Source: Venturia oleaginea (lineage: Eukaryota; Ascomycota; Dothideomycetes; Venturiales; Venturiaceae). Taken from it: 64,000 nucleotides of DNA. The DNA lies in the NCBI GenBank assembly GCA_013176395.1, contig JABMLP010000007.1, forward strand, positions 124,001-188,000. Reading direction: 5' to 3'. The notes under the pieces are model-generated. The model worked only from the letters and a program-made list of their open reading frames with translations, ran no database searches and was not told where the DNA came from. Below are positions 21,835 through 33,303 of this stretch, in pieces (the stretch's first letter is position 1; every line of letters starts with the position of its first letter). The position numbers were made by a program, and so were the translations under genes.

Positions 21835-23742
21835 ATGGGCCTTTCATTGTTTATTCTACTGTGCCTGGCCTTGGAGGTTGCGGGGGATGTCCACCACCTT
21901 TTCGCGTCTTCTTATCGATCACAGGCTTTGTTTGCACTTGAGTATAACAGCAATACAAACGCGCTCACTCAAGTTGCTAACTTCAAAGCCCATGCTGGTC
22001 ACCCATGGATGTCCTTTAGTTTCGACAAGAACACGTTGTACGCATCAGAAAGAGATGGTTGGTCAAGTTATCGTGTGCTGAGCCCGAGAGAGATCGCGTT
22101 CCAGTCCAACCTTACTTTGCAAGGACGTTGTGATGGAGCCAGCTTCAAGCATGGCACGACCAATATTCTTGCCGGACTGCGAGCGCCCTACAATATTTAC
22201 GGAGCGGGGCGCGCGCCTTGTGGAAACGTAATCAGCTCAAAGATGGACGGCAGCTTTGAACGCATCCTTCAAAACGTTACCTACAAAGCAGACAGTAGGG
22301 TGTACGGAATGGCCAATGATCCCTCCGGCGCTTATATATACAGTGCGGATACTCAGTCAAACGGTATATGGACCCACAAAGTTGATACTATCACTGGGAA
22401 ACTGACGGCAGCGCGATTCACTGTTCACCCAGAAGCGGAAGGGCGACCACGGCGACTTGCTGTCCACCCCTCTGGAAATTACCTCTATGTGATTTTGTCC
22501 AAATCGAACAAGGTTGCGGCATACAGCATCAAAAGGAATGCCAACGGACCGCTACTCGCTTATACCGGGAAGAGCTTCTCGCTTGTCCCTCCAGGTTCGT
22601 TGTGACTCGTATCTTGGCCGTGTTCTGCGCAAGGGACTAATGTCTTCGCAGGAGAATCGAATAAGAGATACCGTGGTTCGGAGTTGGTTTTGAGCGCCAA
22701 TAACGACATACTTTATTCGACCTCAAGGTATCAAGTGAAGCGCAGAGACGAAGAGGACGATGACGGAGAGCGCGCATATGAGGAGGGCGAAAGGGCGGAG
22801 GGTTACAAAGATCAGGGAAAGACGCCATCACCAAGATCGTTAGGAGCAATGTTCATGAGAGCATTTACATCTCCCATAAAGAGACAGTGGTCATGGAGTA
22901 CAACCAACAACTCGAGCAGTGGCTCATCAGGAGCCTCGAGCACACCGGCAGGAACCGTTCTTCCAGGCTACTTAACCGGGGTACAACTTTCCGAATCGCC
23001 AAGCGGCGGACACGGCGCGGGTTATCCACTAGGCATCATTCTTCAGGTCTCCACAAGCACATCTGGTGGCAAAAGCAGCGCTATATCAGCAGCTCCCTGG
23101 TCCAACGAGCATGTGACACTTGCCGACAGTGAGCTGGGCCTCGTCCAAGTCTGGAGGTTCGAGGCTGTGGCAAATAGGCCACAGCCAAGTCCCGGTAGTA
23201 AGGCCCAACCACCACCCTACACATTCGGACCTGATCCTCCGATCTCTCCTGTCGATAATGGTTGGCCAGCGTCGAATCCTCAGTCTCAGCCGCAGTCACA
23301 AAATCAACCTTCGCAGCCACAATGGCAACCGCCTCCAAATCCACAGTCACAACCTCAGCAACCCAAACCCAGCACCTCGATCCCACCACCAGAGGACTCG
23401 GCACCCAACAAGCCACTGAACAACGGTGGTGATCTCAATCTCGTCGGCAACCCCCATCTCGCCGAAAGCACATCGCCAAAAGGGACACAACCACCACCTA
23501 ATCCTCTCCAACTGGGCGAACCGCTTCCTGCGTTCAGTATCACCGGACGATCTGTGGGAAAGAGACAAGCTATGAAAAGCATCAGAGCGAGTATCGTGTC
23601 GGAATGGAAAGCGCCGGCTTGGGCGATTGGAGTGGGTGATCCTGCGGCGCCGAGGGGCGGGGGTAAGCAGAAGGATCATAAGAAAGGGAAGCAGCCTGGG
23701 TGGGGTAGGGGGTGTTGTGCGCATGCGCTTTGGTATGATTAG
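21835..23742 (+). CDS. secreted lactonase / 3-carboxymuconate-cyclase-like beta-propeller protein
   Basis: Extracellular protein of the fungal 'carboxy-cis,cis-muconate cyclase' type, a seven-bladed beta-propeller in the lactonase (YbhE/CMLE) family. The start chosen, ATG 21835, gives a signal peptide (MGLSLFILLCLALEVAGD); an in-frame upstream start at 21742 would bury it. The propeller runs over about residues 20-370, seen in FALEYNSNTNALTQV, HPWMSFSFDKNTLYASER, VYGMANDPSGAYIYSAD and RRLAVHPSGNYLYVI. One 57-bp intron (22595-22651) joins PPG to ESNKRYRGSELVLS. A loop rich in Glu/Asp/Arg is inserted before the last blades (QVWRFEA). The C-terminal about 190 residues are Pro/Gln/Ser-rich low complexity, unusual beside shorter relatives. 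Secretion argues against a cytosolic protocatechuate-pathway role; the real substrate is unknown. Confidence 0.8.
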
Positions 23743-26553
23743 TCTCGCTTAGCTAATTGAGAATAGTTTTTGAGAGAGGATGGTATATTCTTTCTTGTAT
23801 ACTCTATTACAGGGGCAAAAGAAGGTTAATTCGACCCTGGCCTATGCGCTTAGGTTGTCTTTATACTATATCTTTGTGAATGGTAGATTTTTCTCATCGG
23901 CTTTTTACGAGTCTATTCTTCTAACCTCCCTGCACTTGTAGCTAAGAAGGTCTTGATTATAATCGTACGTTGGGAAGGAGAATTTGGGGTAGCTTGAAGG
24001 ATTCTATTTATGACTGAGAAATTAACTTTCTTTGGCCCGCAACCGTAGTATATTAGCTCTGTTCGGGAAATGATGATTTAATACGGGGCTTGTGCGTACT
24101 TGGAATAGGTTTCCGTTGGTGACGACGATGCTGAGTCGTTGCTTTTTGGGGACTCTCGACTTTGATTTTGATACCGATTTAGACTGATGACTGTTCTGGC
24201 CTTCCTCGGCTTTTGGCAATGTCCAGTATTCGGCCTGTTTCCCCCTACAGTAGATGGATGAGAAGGATTCTTTCCTGGGAGTGTCCCATTGTCTTTAAAG
24301 ATATCAGTACTGTTTTCAGCAATCGTGCTTCGTCGGGACGCTGATGAGAAGTAATTGGATCAAAGGTTAATCTCAATACTGTTGGATCCTAAAGTATGAT
24401 GAATACCATTATTAGCCTACCTCCAAAGTTTCATTAATTTCATCAACTCTGTTAGCATGGCAACTATTCAACCCTTTGGAATCCATGGCTTTGGCCAGCC
24501 TGGAATATGAATGTGCATTTCTATCTGTGATGGGACGAGCAACGCCCATTGGTCTTTGCTAGTTCCATGTTTGTTTGTTCTCTGCGAAGAAGAGCTGAAA
24601 GAGGTATATATTTACCATTTTTCAGCGATATGTACTCATCAATGATTCAAGTGAGTCCTTGAATTCCGTCTTTTACCGAGTTTAGGGTTGATGTGTGTAG
24701 GAAGTGAGACATAATAGTGAGTCGGCTTGTTCTGCAGAGAAGATGGAGGAGAGATGTGATGTAAATAGCTCGTGGCTTTGTGTGTATATAAGATCGAATG
24801 AGTGCTTGTAAGATTCCACGGCTTCGTGTGTATTTGAGTTATTACTGACCTATTTGATTAGTGAGGAAGTCGGAGTGGTCAGATGTGTATCTCGGATAGA
24901 ATAATGAAAAGGTCGGGTTTTTATATTTGGTCGGTGGTGCAGATTTCCTGGGTTTGGCGATGGTGAGTATTATTGGTCTAGCGTGGATATCCAGCGGTAG
25001 CTATAGAAATCCATCATAGAGTTGGACAGCTACAAAATGAGGAGCGTGGATTTTACTTCCAACGATACAAAGTTTGAATTCTATGTTCAACGGATCATGT
25101 CAATGAGGATTTTCGAGGAGGCTTTGGCACAAGTCCGGTATTTCTAAGCTTTGTTTAGCGTGGCTCCATCCTCCATGTATCGCAATCGAGGGTGTGATCT
25201 CACCGTGGTTCTGGAGGGCTTATATGATGTGTACTTACTAGACTTAGGATCTCACACAGAAAATCAACGACTCGTTCACCCTCGAGACTCAACAGAGGTC
25301 ATCACGCCAGCAATATTCACCTCTCTTTCGACCTCTTACCTGGCAGGCTCAGCTACGAGAATAATGATCGATATGATGATGTTTTCATGAGAGCATTGGG
25401 GTTAGCGCCCAAACCAGGCTCCATCGAAGCGCCTTTCCAAGAAGGGAGCTAGAACGACTCACCTATCATCGACAAAACCCCTTCAACTTTGGCAATTGCG
25501 CTGGTATGGAGCGGATGCAGCCTGTTTCAAGGGACGTCTTGGAGAGAACAAAGCAATGTTTGGGAGCATTATGCTTCTTTCTGTCCAGACGAATCCCCGA
25601 GAAGAATTTCGATATATCATTATTGAGACGAGAAGCCAGCTCGCGTTCTACCAAGACACGAAAGATGGGAGAAGCTGGAAGGAGCTCCTTAGTTTCTTGG
25701 GGGAGCGAGGGAATCCGCGAGTGTGTTCGGTTACCGTATGTCAATGGACGTCTACGGGCGCTTGGCAGCTATTTCGATGAATATCGTTCTTCTCGTGAAG
25801 AGTTTAAGATAATGGCTCGAAGGATGAAACTTAAACTGCGTGTCCCATCATGGAGGAAGATGGTTCGGTTACCGAGTTCTTGGATCAGTGAGTGTTCAGC
25901 CTTGGGATATTATATTACATATGATCAAAGCTATGGGGGTCCTTAGGGCTATTGATTTCCTCCTCTATAAGACCATTCAATCCATTTCAATGCCAGTGCT
26001 AGGAAGCCACAATTCAATGGTGGCACTGAATTTTCGGTCAGCTCGATTGGCCATCGACAGTCCCAGAAATTTATCAAATTGATGATGATTGTAACCACTA
26101 CCGTCTTGACCAGAGTATGAATCGTGTATTCGATCTATATTTTCTCACATTCAACCCGCAGAAAGTTGAATCAAGATTCAGAAAGTCAAGAACTCGTCCC
26201 AGTAAAACCTTGTGCGTAGCCGGCATAAATGAATTGTCGCCATAATCCAGTTTGCTGGAGTATTTAGGAGCGCAATTCCAGTCCTACTAGTCGCTATATG
26301 GTCTGTAGTATCTCGAGTGGCAAGAGTGAAGGTCTGCTGTACAGAGAAGAGGCGGGATGGCGTGTAGTTATGAGTAGCACCTGACGGCAATTAGGACACA
26401 ATTTTGGCATCAGGACACAGATTAACTACACTCACACGCGATAACACGTTTACGCATACCTGGAATGGAAGATTGAGCCATTTCACAGCTTATTTCGAGG
26501 GCTCTTCACGATAGTAAGTGGCTCGTTGTCTCTTTACATATTTCGAAGACAAG
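23743..26553. other. gene-poor region, no gene recognised
   Basis: AT-rich sequence. A 146-codon frame at 25506-25946 and an overlapping 94-codon frame have no recognised domain and no splice partners; several stops follow. This may be a decayed gene, but I cannot name it. Confidence 0.4.
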
Positions 26554-27960
26554 ACGATGCACGGGTTGGCCAGAATTGACGGCGCACAGACCGCCTCAAT
26601 ATGTGATTTTAGAGTAATGTACAGATATCACCACAAAGCGCTTTGAATTCGCACTTGAGGCTGCTCAATAATTGATCTACAGCGCTGGGGCATCTCCCTC
26701 ATGCGGTCACGAATTTGTTTAAGTGTAATATGGTCCTATTCTGCCTGAATATCTGCCTTGAATTGGGCCACCGTTGTCCACTTTCTACCAACCAATCTAC
26801 CCTTCATGATGTTCCAACAAGCTTCTATAGAGTTCAAATCTGGTGACTCTGGAGGGTGGGTGAGTAATAAGAGATCTGCTTCGCGTTTAAGGAGGGCTGG
26901 AGGTGAGTTTAGTGAGTTGATTCCGTGCGATGGATCGCCATCCTCCTGTAGCCAGTATCTGCACTTGTGCTTTGCCTCCAAGTCCTGTATAGCCTTAATA
27001 TGTTGTGGCAGTATCTTTTCAGCGTAAAAGACATGCGACATGCAGTTTCCTTTTGGTGTAGCATCCTGTTTTGCCTTCCAGTCATCGTAGACCTTGCAGC
27101 GCTCTGCAAAGGCAGTATCCAGCTCGTACTTGAGTTGCTTAGGCTTGGTAGGAGCCCGCTGCTTCTCTGAGGGCTCAACAGGATCTTTGTAGAATATGAG
27201 GCTACCTTTGTGGTTGTAGTTGACTCCGCCGGCGACGTGGATTGTGATGTCTAAACCTGTGCCTTTGACTCATTTATAGACCTTTCTTGCCCGGGTTTAC
27301 GTAGCTCGTACTCGGGCTCTTCCATCAGCTGCTTTGACTGGAAGTGAGCCTCGTCTGTGAACCAAATGCGAGACCCAAAGCCTGAAATCGTGGCGGTGAG
27401 GTGTTCTTGGCCGTACTGACGGCGAGGGCTTGATTCTTTTTGCTAATTCTCTTTTGAAACTTCTTTTTGAATCGTTTGGCTCCTATCTGATTGGCGTGGC
27501 GACGTAAAGTTCGTGGTGCGGCTTCCAAATTGAGTTCTTCGACTTGATCTCGGTAGCCCATCTCGTGTGTTGGGTCATCTTGGTCAATTATCTTCTCTAA
27601 ATCAGAGGCAGATACCAAGCTTTTTCTTCCTAAGATAGAACTCCTCTTTCTTGTTGTTCTAAGCGCTTTATTGCCCCAATCTTCTCGGTTTTTCCGCCAT
27701 CTACGGCCGGTGGGAGTTGGGATGTTGATTCCAGGAAGGTGGCAAATAGATCTAAAGCTAGAGGAGGGACTAGCGGAGTCAAGGGCTTGAAAAAATCGGT
27801 TTCGCTTCACGGTATCATATTCTCGACGACCAGTCTTTGGTAGCTTCTTTTTCGGCGTTGTGGGAGCCATAATGTGGTGGTTTATATGGAATCTACGTGT
27901 TGTTTTAGAGATCGGATGAAGGTCAGGGGTCTGTGCGCCGTCAATTCCGGCCAACCCGTG
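26554..27960 (-). mobile_element. decayed Tc1/mariner-type DNA transposon
   Basis: Terminal inverted repeats of about 31 bp: cacgggttggccagaattga at the left and its near-perfect inverse at the right (ending about 27960), extending through acggcgcacagacc. The minus strand encodes a DDE_3-type transposase in broken frames. From ATG 27870 (MAPTTPKKKLPKTGRREYD) there is a helix-turn-helix-like N-terminal part with FRSICHLPGINIPTPTGRRWRKNR. The catalytic end lies at 26736-27041 with QEDGDPSHG (second Asp) and HPPESPDLNSIEACWNIMK (Asn/Glu block). Stops and frame changes between about 27180 and 27330 disrupt the middle. A flanking TA duplication is not evident. Inactive relic. Confidence 0.8.
26736..27870 (-). 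pseudogene. broken Tc1/mariner transposase
   Basis: The coding part of the element at 26554-27960. N-terminal DNA-binding and C-terminal DDE segments are both present but in different frames with at least two interruptions. It would not give a full transposase. Confidence 0.75.
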
Positions 27961-29953
27961 ATGTCTCCACATGCTTATTGATATACAAAAGCGAACGACT
28001 ACGAAGCATTACCAAATACGAAGCGCTAGCCAACATCTCCGAATACTACGGTAGGTGATTCGAATCTATAAATACCAACCATAAAGAGACCGACCCGGGA
28101 TCTCCCAAAGTAAACGTAACCGAGCCGTGGCAACCGGTTATCGGCATTTTGGCACTCCGCTTTGAACCAACGTGATCACTGCACTTTAAAAAACCCAGGA
28201 AAGGTCATTCAACTGCATGAGAGCAAGAGGAATTGTAGCTAATTCTTCAAGGGGATGTCGCATTGCGGCACACCCCTGGCAAGCCATTCTGTCTTTCCAG
28301 TTAGCTTATTTTCCAGTACATGCCGAACACAACGATCGTATTGACCACAGGAGGACTTCCAGAACTTTTGATTGAAAAGGGATACCGTCTCGTTCAACTC
28401 GTCAATATCGTGCTCCGCAGAGCTCGTTTTTAGGTCGCTTGAACTGAGTGTGATCAAGCCCTGACTGGCGGAGTAATTCTAGGATCTAGCTCTTCCCTAC
28501 AGCGAAGCCTGGCTGTAACACGTAGAGCAATTAATTCTCACTCCTCAACTAGACCTTCAGTGATGAGATCTCCTTCAGAGAGGCTCGGTATAGTTTAATC
28601 AGAGAGGCTCGGTATAGTTTAAATCTAGCCTCCGGAACAGTCCTTTAACTCCTAACCGATGCCTTGGTCGCCATTTGCGAAGATTAGGATTGCGGGTAAG
28701 CTCTTGGTTTTCACCCAGTCGGTCAATCAGAAGACTCGAGATTTTGCACGTTGATGCACAAAGCATACTAGAATCACTTGTTAATACGCAACCCATAATA
28801 TTCCACGATCAATTACTTTGGTCTAGTACATTTTAAATGTCAAGCAGCCCCAGCCCATCCATGTCTGCCTTGCCTCGCATCCGCTTTACAGCAAAAACAT
28901 CCTTAAGAATCCTTGCGACAGTCACAATGTTATAAGTCCGATAGACATTTAATGAATGCATGAGACTAAGTTACTCGCCTTTGATACCAAATTAAGCAGA
29001 TCATATATATCACGATAACACTCACACACGCCCCTAACAAGCTAGCCCTAATCGTTCCCATCTCAAGACACGATCGTTAAATGTGTTTACTAACCATTCG
29101 TTGATAGAAACTAAAGCTTCCGCGCGAATTACTTACACGAGTAGCACAGCAAGAACTTGTCCTATTCTTTCCTCATTCGGCCGATACAATGCAAGAAAGC
29201 GAAACCATTCTTTTGGGGCCGAGTTTGCTGAGTAATATAGGTTGTACATCGACGTGGACATCATCGAAGTTTTGACTGACTGACTGATTTCTTTCAAGAA
29301 CTCTGCCCCACAGCGAAACCTAGCTGAAACACGTAGATCAGTTGATCCTTACCCCATACTCCAAGTATAGTGAAATCTCCTCTTGAAAGGCTGAGTATAC
29401 TATATATAGCCCAAAGGCTCCTGGAACAGTTCTATTTAGGTCCTTATCCGTCGCTGTACTACCTTGGTGTGATTGTGGGCACACGGCACATACGCCATTA
29501 CATACCACGTAATATCTGATTGTTATCATTATTATTACCTTGGTGTGTTTGGGTCACTGGAATTGCGGGCGACTTACTTCTTCCATTCAGTCAGTCAGTC
29601 ACTGAAGAAACTTGAAGAATGTCGACGTTGATAAATAAACGACAATACATAGCCACCCCATAAAACGAATTGGGGAGGCAACCAATCGTATCTTGACCAA
29701 TCGGCGCACCGTGGCCGAGATACGTCGATTAATTAATTGTTACCCCCTCCACAGTAGTACCTGGGTGTAAATTAGAATTGCGGGCTTCACTCAGTCAGAA
29801 CTTGAAGAATGTCCATGTTGCTGCACAAACTATAACGTACCTGCAGATCTTTGGGTTGCCTAATATAGTTTATCCGCACATCGCAATCAGCTCTTCCATA
29901 AGAAAATGGCCTTCCTGTTTCGTGACGGACATTTTTCCATCCCCACAGGTACA
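27961..29953. other. AT-rich region upstream of secreted-protein gene, with diverged duplications
   Basis: No gene recognised. Related segments recur: around 28490-28650 and 29300-29430 (ccctacagcgaagcctggctgt / ccccacagcgaaacctagctg..., then ctccttcagagaggct / ctcttgaaaggctg), and around 28690, 29570 and 29775 (ttgcgggc...cagtcagt...gaagaatgt). These look like old segmental duplications, perhaps of the upstream region of the secreted-protein gene at 29954. Confidence 0.4.
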
Positions 29954-30580
29954 ATGCAGTTCTTTACCTTCCTCTTCGCCACAACGATAGCGTGAGTACA
30001 ATCTGGTCTTTTACCCCCTCAATACCGATCAGTAATACATATAGACCAGACAAGGGGTTGGAATCTCGACAACGCCACCAAAAATATGGCGAGAGAGTTT
30101 ACCAGATCATCCAGTTGTCCGGATCCATCCAGTTATCCGTGTATACCTTGTCTGGCCAATGTGCATCACTGACATTGCCAATCGACTGATGAGATAGTAC
30201 TACCTTGGTCCCGATCTAACAGCTCGTAGCACCGGCATCGTATCTGCCGTAGAAACCACAGCGGCCACGACCCTTGACACTGTTGACTTGGGCTGCTGCA
30301 ATACAAAAAACAACTGGCTTTGGAAGCCAGTTGGAACAAAAAAATGCTGCGATATCCTAAAATCCAAAACCTACACATTGAAAGTTAAGAACACTCTTGT
30401 AGTTAGTTACTTCTATGATTAATCTCTACAAAGCTTTGATGAAGCAGGCTGACCATGTTCTGGTAGTGCAGGCTTGTGGCGTACTACAATATTCCGGATG
30501 ATTTCGATAGTTGTTGCTTTCAAGCAGGGAAGGACCTTAAAACGCCTGATTGGCGTGCGTGCAACCCTCCTCGCAGTTAA
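29954..30580 (+). CDS. small secreted cysteine-rich protein, paralog A (effector-like)
   Basis: Three exons: 29954-29991, 30230-30398 and 30467-30580, with GTGAGT and GTAGTT donors and TAG acceptors. They give 106 residues, too fragmented to appear as one open frame. The N-terminus MQFFTFLFATTIA then TGIVSAVE is a signal peptide. The mature part has eight cysteines in the order CC, CC, C, CC, C: GCCNTKNN, KKCCD, CRLVAYY, SCCFQ, ACNPP. The gene at 31843 has the same exon phases, signal peptide and cysteine order, which strongly supports this model. Intron 1 is 238 bp against 64 bp in the paralog because of an inserted inverted-repeat sequence (30046-30155). Secreted, disulfide-bonded; role unknown, candidate effector or secreted signal. 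Confidence 0.7.
30046..30155. mobile_element. MITE-like 110-bp inverted-repeat insertion in an intron
   Basis: Bounded by the 10-bp inverted repeat ccagacaagg / ccttgtctgg. It lies inside intron 1 of the secreted protein gene and is absent from the matching intron of the paralog at 31881-31944, which it otherwise resembles. No coding capacity. The exact insertion limits and target duplication are unclear. Confidence 0.5.
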
Positions 30581-30984
30581 ATGGGGAGAACGACAAGGGT
30601 TTACTGAGGTGAGGTGAGGTGGTTGAGAGACATGCGATGAAGAAGGAGATGGGCATGAGAAAGGGGGTAAAAGAAGACTGGGAAATTTGGGGAATCGCGG
30701 CACCTGGGTTTTTCTCTCATCCGAGACGATATAAGTAAATCAGCAAGGGAAACAAAATTATCGAATAGTAGATGGCGTTAAGAAGATACGGTCGCTTTTC
30801 CAAAGCCAAGTTGGTAACTGAACCTTTCATGAAAACTAAAGTCTCGTCAGTAGAGCGTTTTGAACTTGATCGTAAATCCAAAATTGAATTCTCGACGCAT
30901 TTCTTCGCCGACAGTCGGCTTAATCCAGCGAGGTGATCGCAGCGGTGCATTGACTTTTCTCGATGTCGGTAAGGATAGGTAATA

Positions 30985-31180
30985 GAGTGGTTAACCGTCT
31001 TTACGAGGTGAGGCGCTCGATATGCCCTTTCGCAATATATTGTGCTGACGAGAAAGACGTGGATACTTGGCGAAAAATCGTAGAGTAGTTTGCCAACCTT
31101 ACGAAGTGAAGCGCTCGATCTGCCCTTTCGCAATTTACTATGCTGACGAGAAAGACGTGGGCACTTGGCGAAAAATGGTA
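30985..31180. repeat. 98-bp tandem duplication
   Basis: Two adjacent units offset by 98 bp (for example ttacgaggtgaggcgctcga at 31001 and its diverged copy at 31099, both with ctttcgcaat and gacgagaaagacgtgg). Part of an 89-codon frame (31067-31336) reads through the second unit. A related short piece lies near 32524. No gene recognised. Confidence 0.7.
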
Positions 31181-31842
31181 CAGTCTCTCGGATTTTCTCG
31201 TAGGCTTATTCGATTTGATCCATGCAAGCGCGTTCTAAGGAACGCGCTGTACGGAGTATACCATAGTAGACCTCACTTCATTCTTCAAGAAGTGTTCCAC
31301 AGATCAATCAGCAATACTAAGCTTGGTATATACTAGCCAATAGTTAAACGTCATGTAATGTCTCACCGGAGTCCGCGGATCAATCCCTGTTAACCTAATG
31401 TTAGGGTTCAGATCATACACTGTACGGTATGTCTGCAAGCAGTAGTCGTTGGCCAAGAAAAGGTGTGCACGCGAGGTCGCTAATTAGGGCTTGTACGAGA
31501 CCTTGGATAGATTGGCCAGAATGCGTTGGTGGCCGCCACGTGGCTACCAACACGCATGATTTTTCAATATATTTTAATTCTCGTACACCTCGATCTTTGG
31601 TCGCATCCCTCGAGCTTAAGCGCCAGCATTCTAAAATCCAACCAAGCCATCCAAGATATCGTACAAACCCCTAGTCCCCCACGTTCGATCGTAAACGATG
31701 GGGAGAGATTAACTGCGGATGAGAACTTCTGAGAAATTTGGTGAACGGCACTTGTAGGTAATCTGATTGTTGGTATATATATAGAGAGTACCTATGAGGC
31801 GAGTATTCCCCACTACCAGTTTGTTATCCCCCTCCAGCCATA

Positions 31843-32337
31843 ATGCAGCTGTTTACCTTCCTCTTCGCTACAGCTACAGTGTGAGTATAATCTAACCTCC
31901 TGATCCCTCCAAACCGTTGAATAACACAAATGAACTGGACATAGTACCGGAATCGCATCCGCCCTGGAAAATGCACCGCTCGCGTACAAGGATTATTGGG
32001 GCTGCTGCAATCCCAAGAACGGTAACGCCTGGAAGCCAATGGCAACAAGCAAATGCTGTTCGGATCAAAAGTTGCAACTCTATACGTGGCCAGCGGGGCA
32101 AATTCCTGTGGTAGGTTTAAGTATAATTGATTTCTAGTATTGAGTTTCTTCGAAGAGGGTCGGCTGACGGTTTCCTTTTAGTGCCAAATAACATTTGATG
32201 CAGGTGTGCGAAGGTACAATGAATGTTGTACAACCGAGGGGATAGCACGCAATACGAAGGATTGGGTAGAGTGTCGCCCTCCTCCCGTTCCAGGTATCGA
32301 TAAGTTGCCGCCGCTAAAGCCTGCCCGAGGTGGTTGA
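31843..32337 (+). CDS. small secreted cysteine-rich protein, paralog B (effector-like)
   Basis: Exons 31843-31880, 31945-32110 and 32182-32337 (introns 64 and 71 bp, GTGAGT...CATAG and GTAGGT...TTTAG) give 119 residues. The signal peptide is MQLFTFLFATATV then TGIASALE. The mature protein has WGCCNPKNGNAWKP, SKCCSD, CQITFD, NECCTTEG and VECRPPPVPG, the same eight-cysteine order as paralog A, plus a Pro-rich C-terminal extension of about 15 residues. Overall identity to A is modest but exon phases match exactly. A TATA-like tatatatatag precedes the start by about 60 bp. No known family is recognised. Likely secreted and disulfide-rich. Confidence 0.72.
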
Positions 32338-32601
32338 GAGAGAGGCGCTGAAGAAAGGAGATGATAGGTAGCCTTGAAATTGGGGAGGAAAGCTGAGATG
32401 GGTTCTGGAAATCCAGCGTCCCGGAAGCACAATATTTAGCCGCCGCGTGGGATAGGAAAAGATATCGTCGGTGCAATAACGATCTGAAAAGAAATGGAGC
32501 CGCGGAGTGTATAGCCCTGGGCAGAAAGACGTTAACACTTGGCGTGTTTGCGCGAGAAGATCCTGTGCTTGTAAGTAGATCTGAAACCGCCTACGAATTT
32601 A

Positions 32602-33303
32602 TCGTACCCTTAACCTGCCCTTTTTCTCCCTATCGCCCCTGCCCTTTGTCCCTGTACCGGGGGCGGTTCTCTTCTCCCCGCTCACTTTTCGATGTTACCC
32701 TGCCCTTTTTCCTTCTCCTCCTGCCCTTTACCTTCTCTATTCCGCTCACTTTTCGATGCTGCCCTGCCCTTTATCCTCCAGCTCCTGTTGCGGCCCCTAT
32801 GGACTCTCGCGCCATCGTTGATGGTAGGTGAGGTGATGTCTCTTCAGACTTTTGCGTAGTAGGTAAGGTAGGTGAGGTGGAGTCTCTTCAGACTATTGCG
32901 GACGAGGTATCGGTACACGCCCGGTACGGGATAGGTGAGGTGGTGTAGGAAGTAGGTAAGGTAGTAGTCGTAGTTAAGAATTTTGGACTCTTTGTGCGGC
33001 CTTGGCGGGACTTGAACTCCTCCGACTCGGTGCCAGCGTGGTACTTCCAGTATACGTTGCTCTTCGTGTAATCGCTGTATTGCCATCTCTTACTACGTAC
33101 TGAGTTTTCTCTGTGTCCAGCAGCATCGCTCGTGGTGTGGTAGAGTCCGCTCTACCAGGCAAACCACCACGACGTGCCGTCCGATGCCCGTGGAGGGTGA
33201 GACCACGGACAGCGATTTCCATCGGCTCTCCCATCATCGTCGAGACGATATGGAAGGTTCGTAGCCTCCACCTCTTACAGGCTGGAAATTCGACTTTGGA
33301 GGC
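32602..33303 (-). repeat. 700-bp dispersed repeat, copy 2
   Basis: Reverse-complement copy of 19806-20508, with very few differences over about 700 bp. On the minus strand it carries the same 110-codon frame without its ATG context. Upstream and downstream sequences differ from copy 1. Confidence 0.7.

Noticed and set aside
25506..25946. 146-codon frame as a real gene
   Set aside because: No recognised domain; followed by several stops; overlapping frames of similar length. Left as unassigned sequence.
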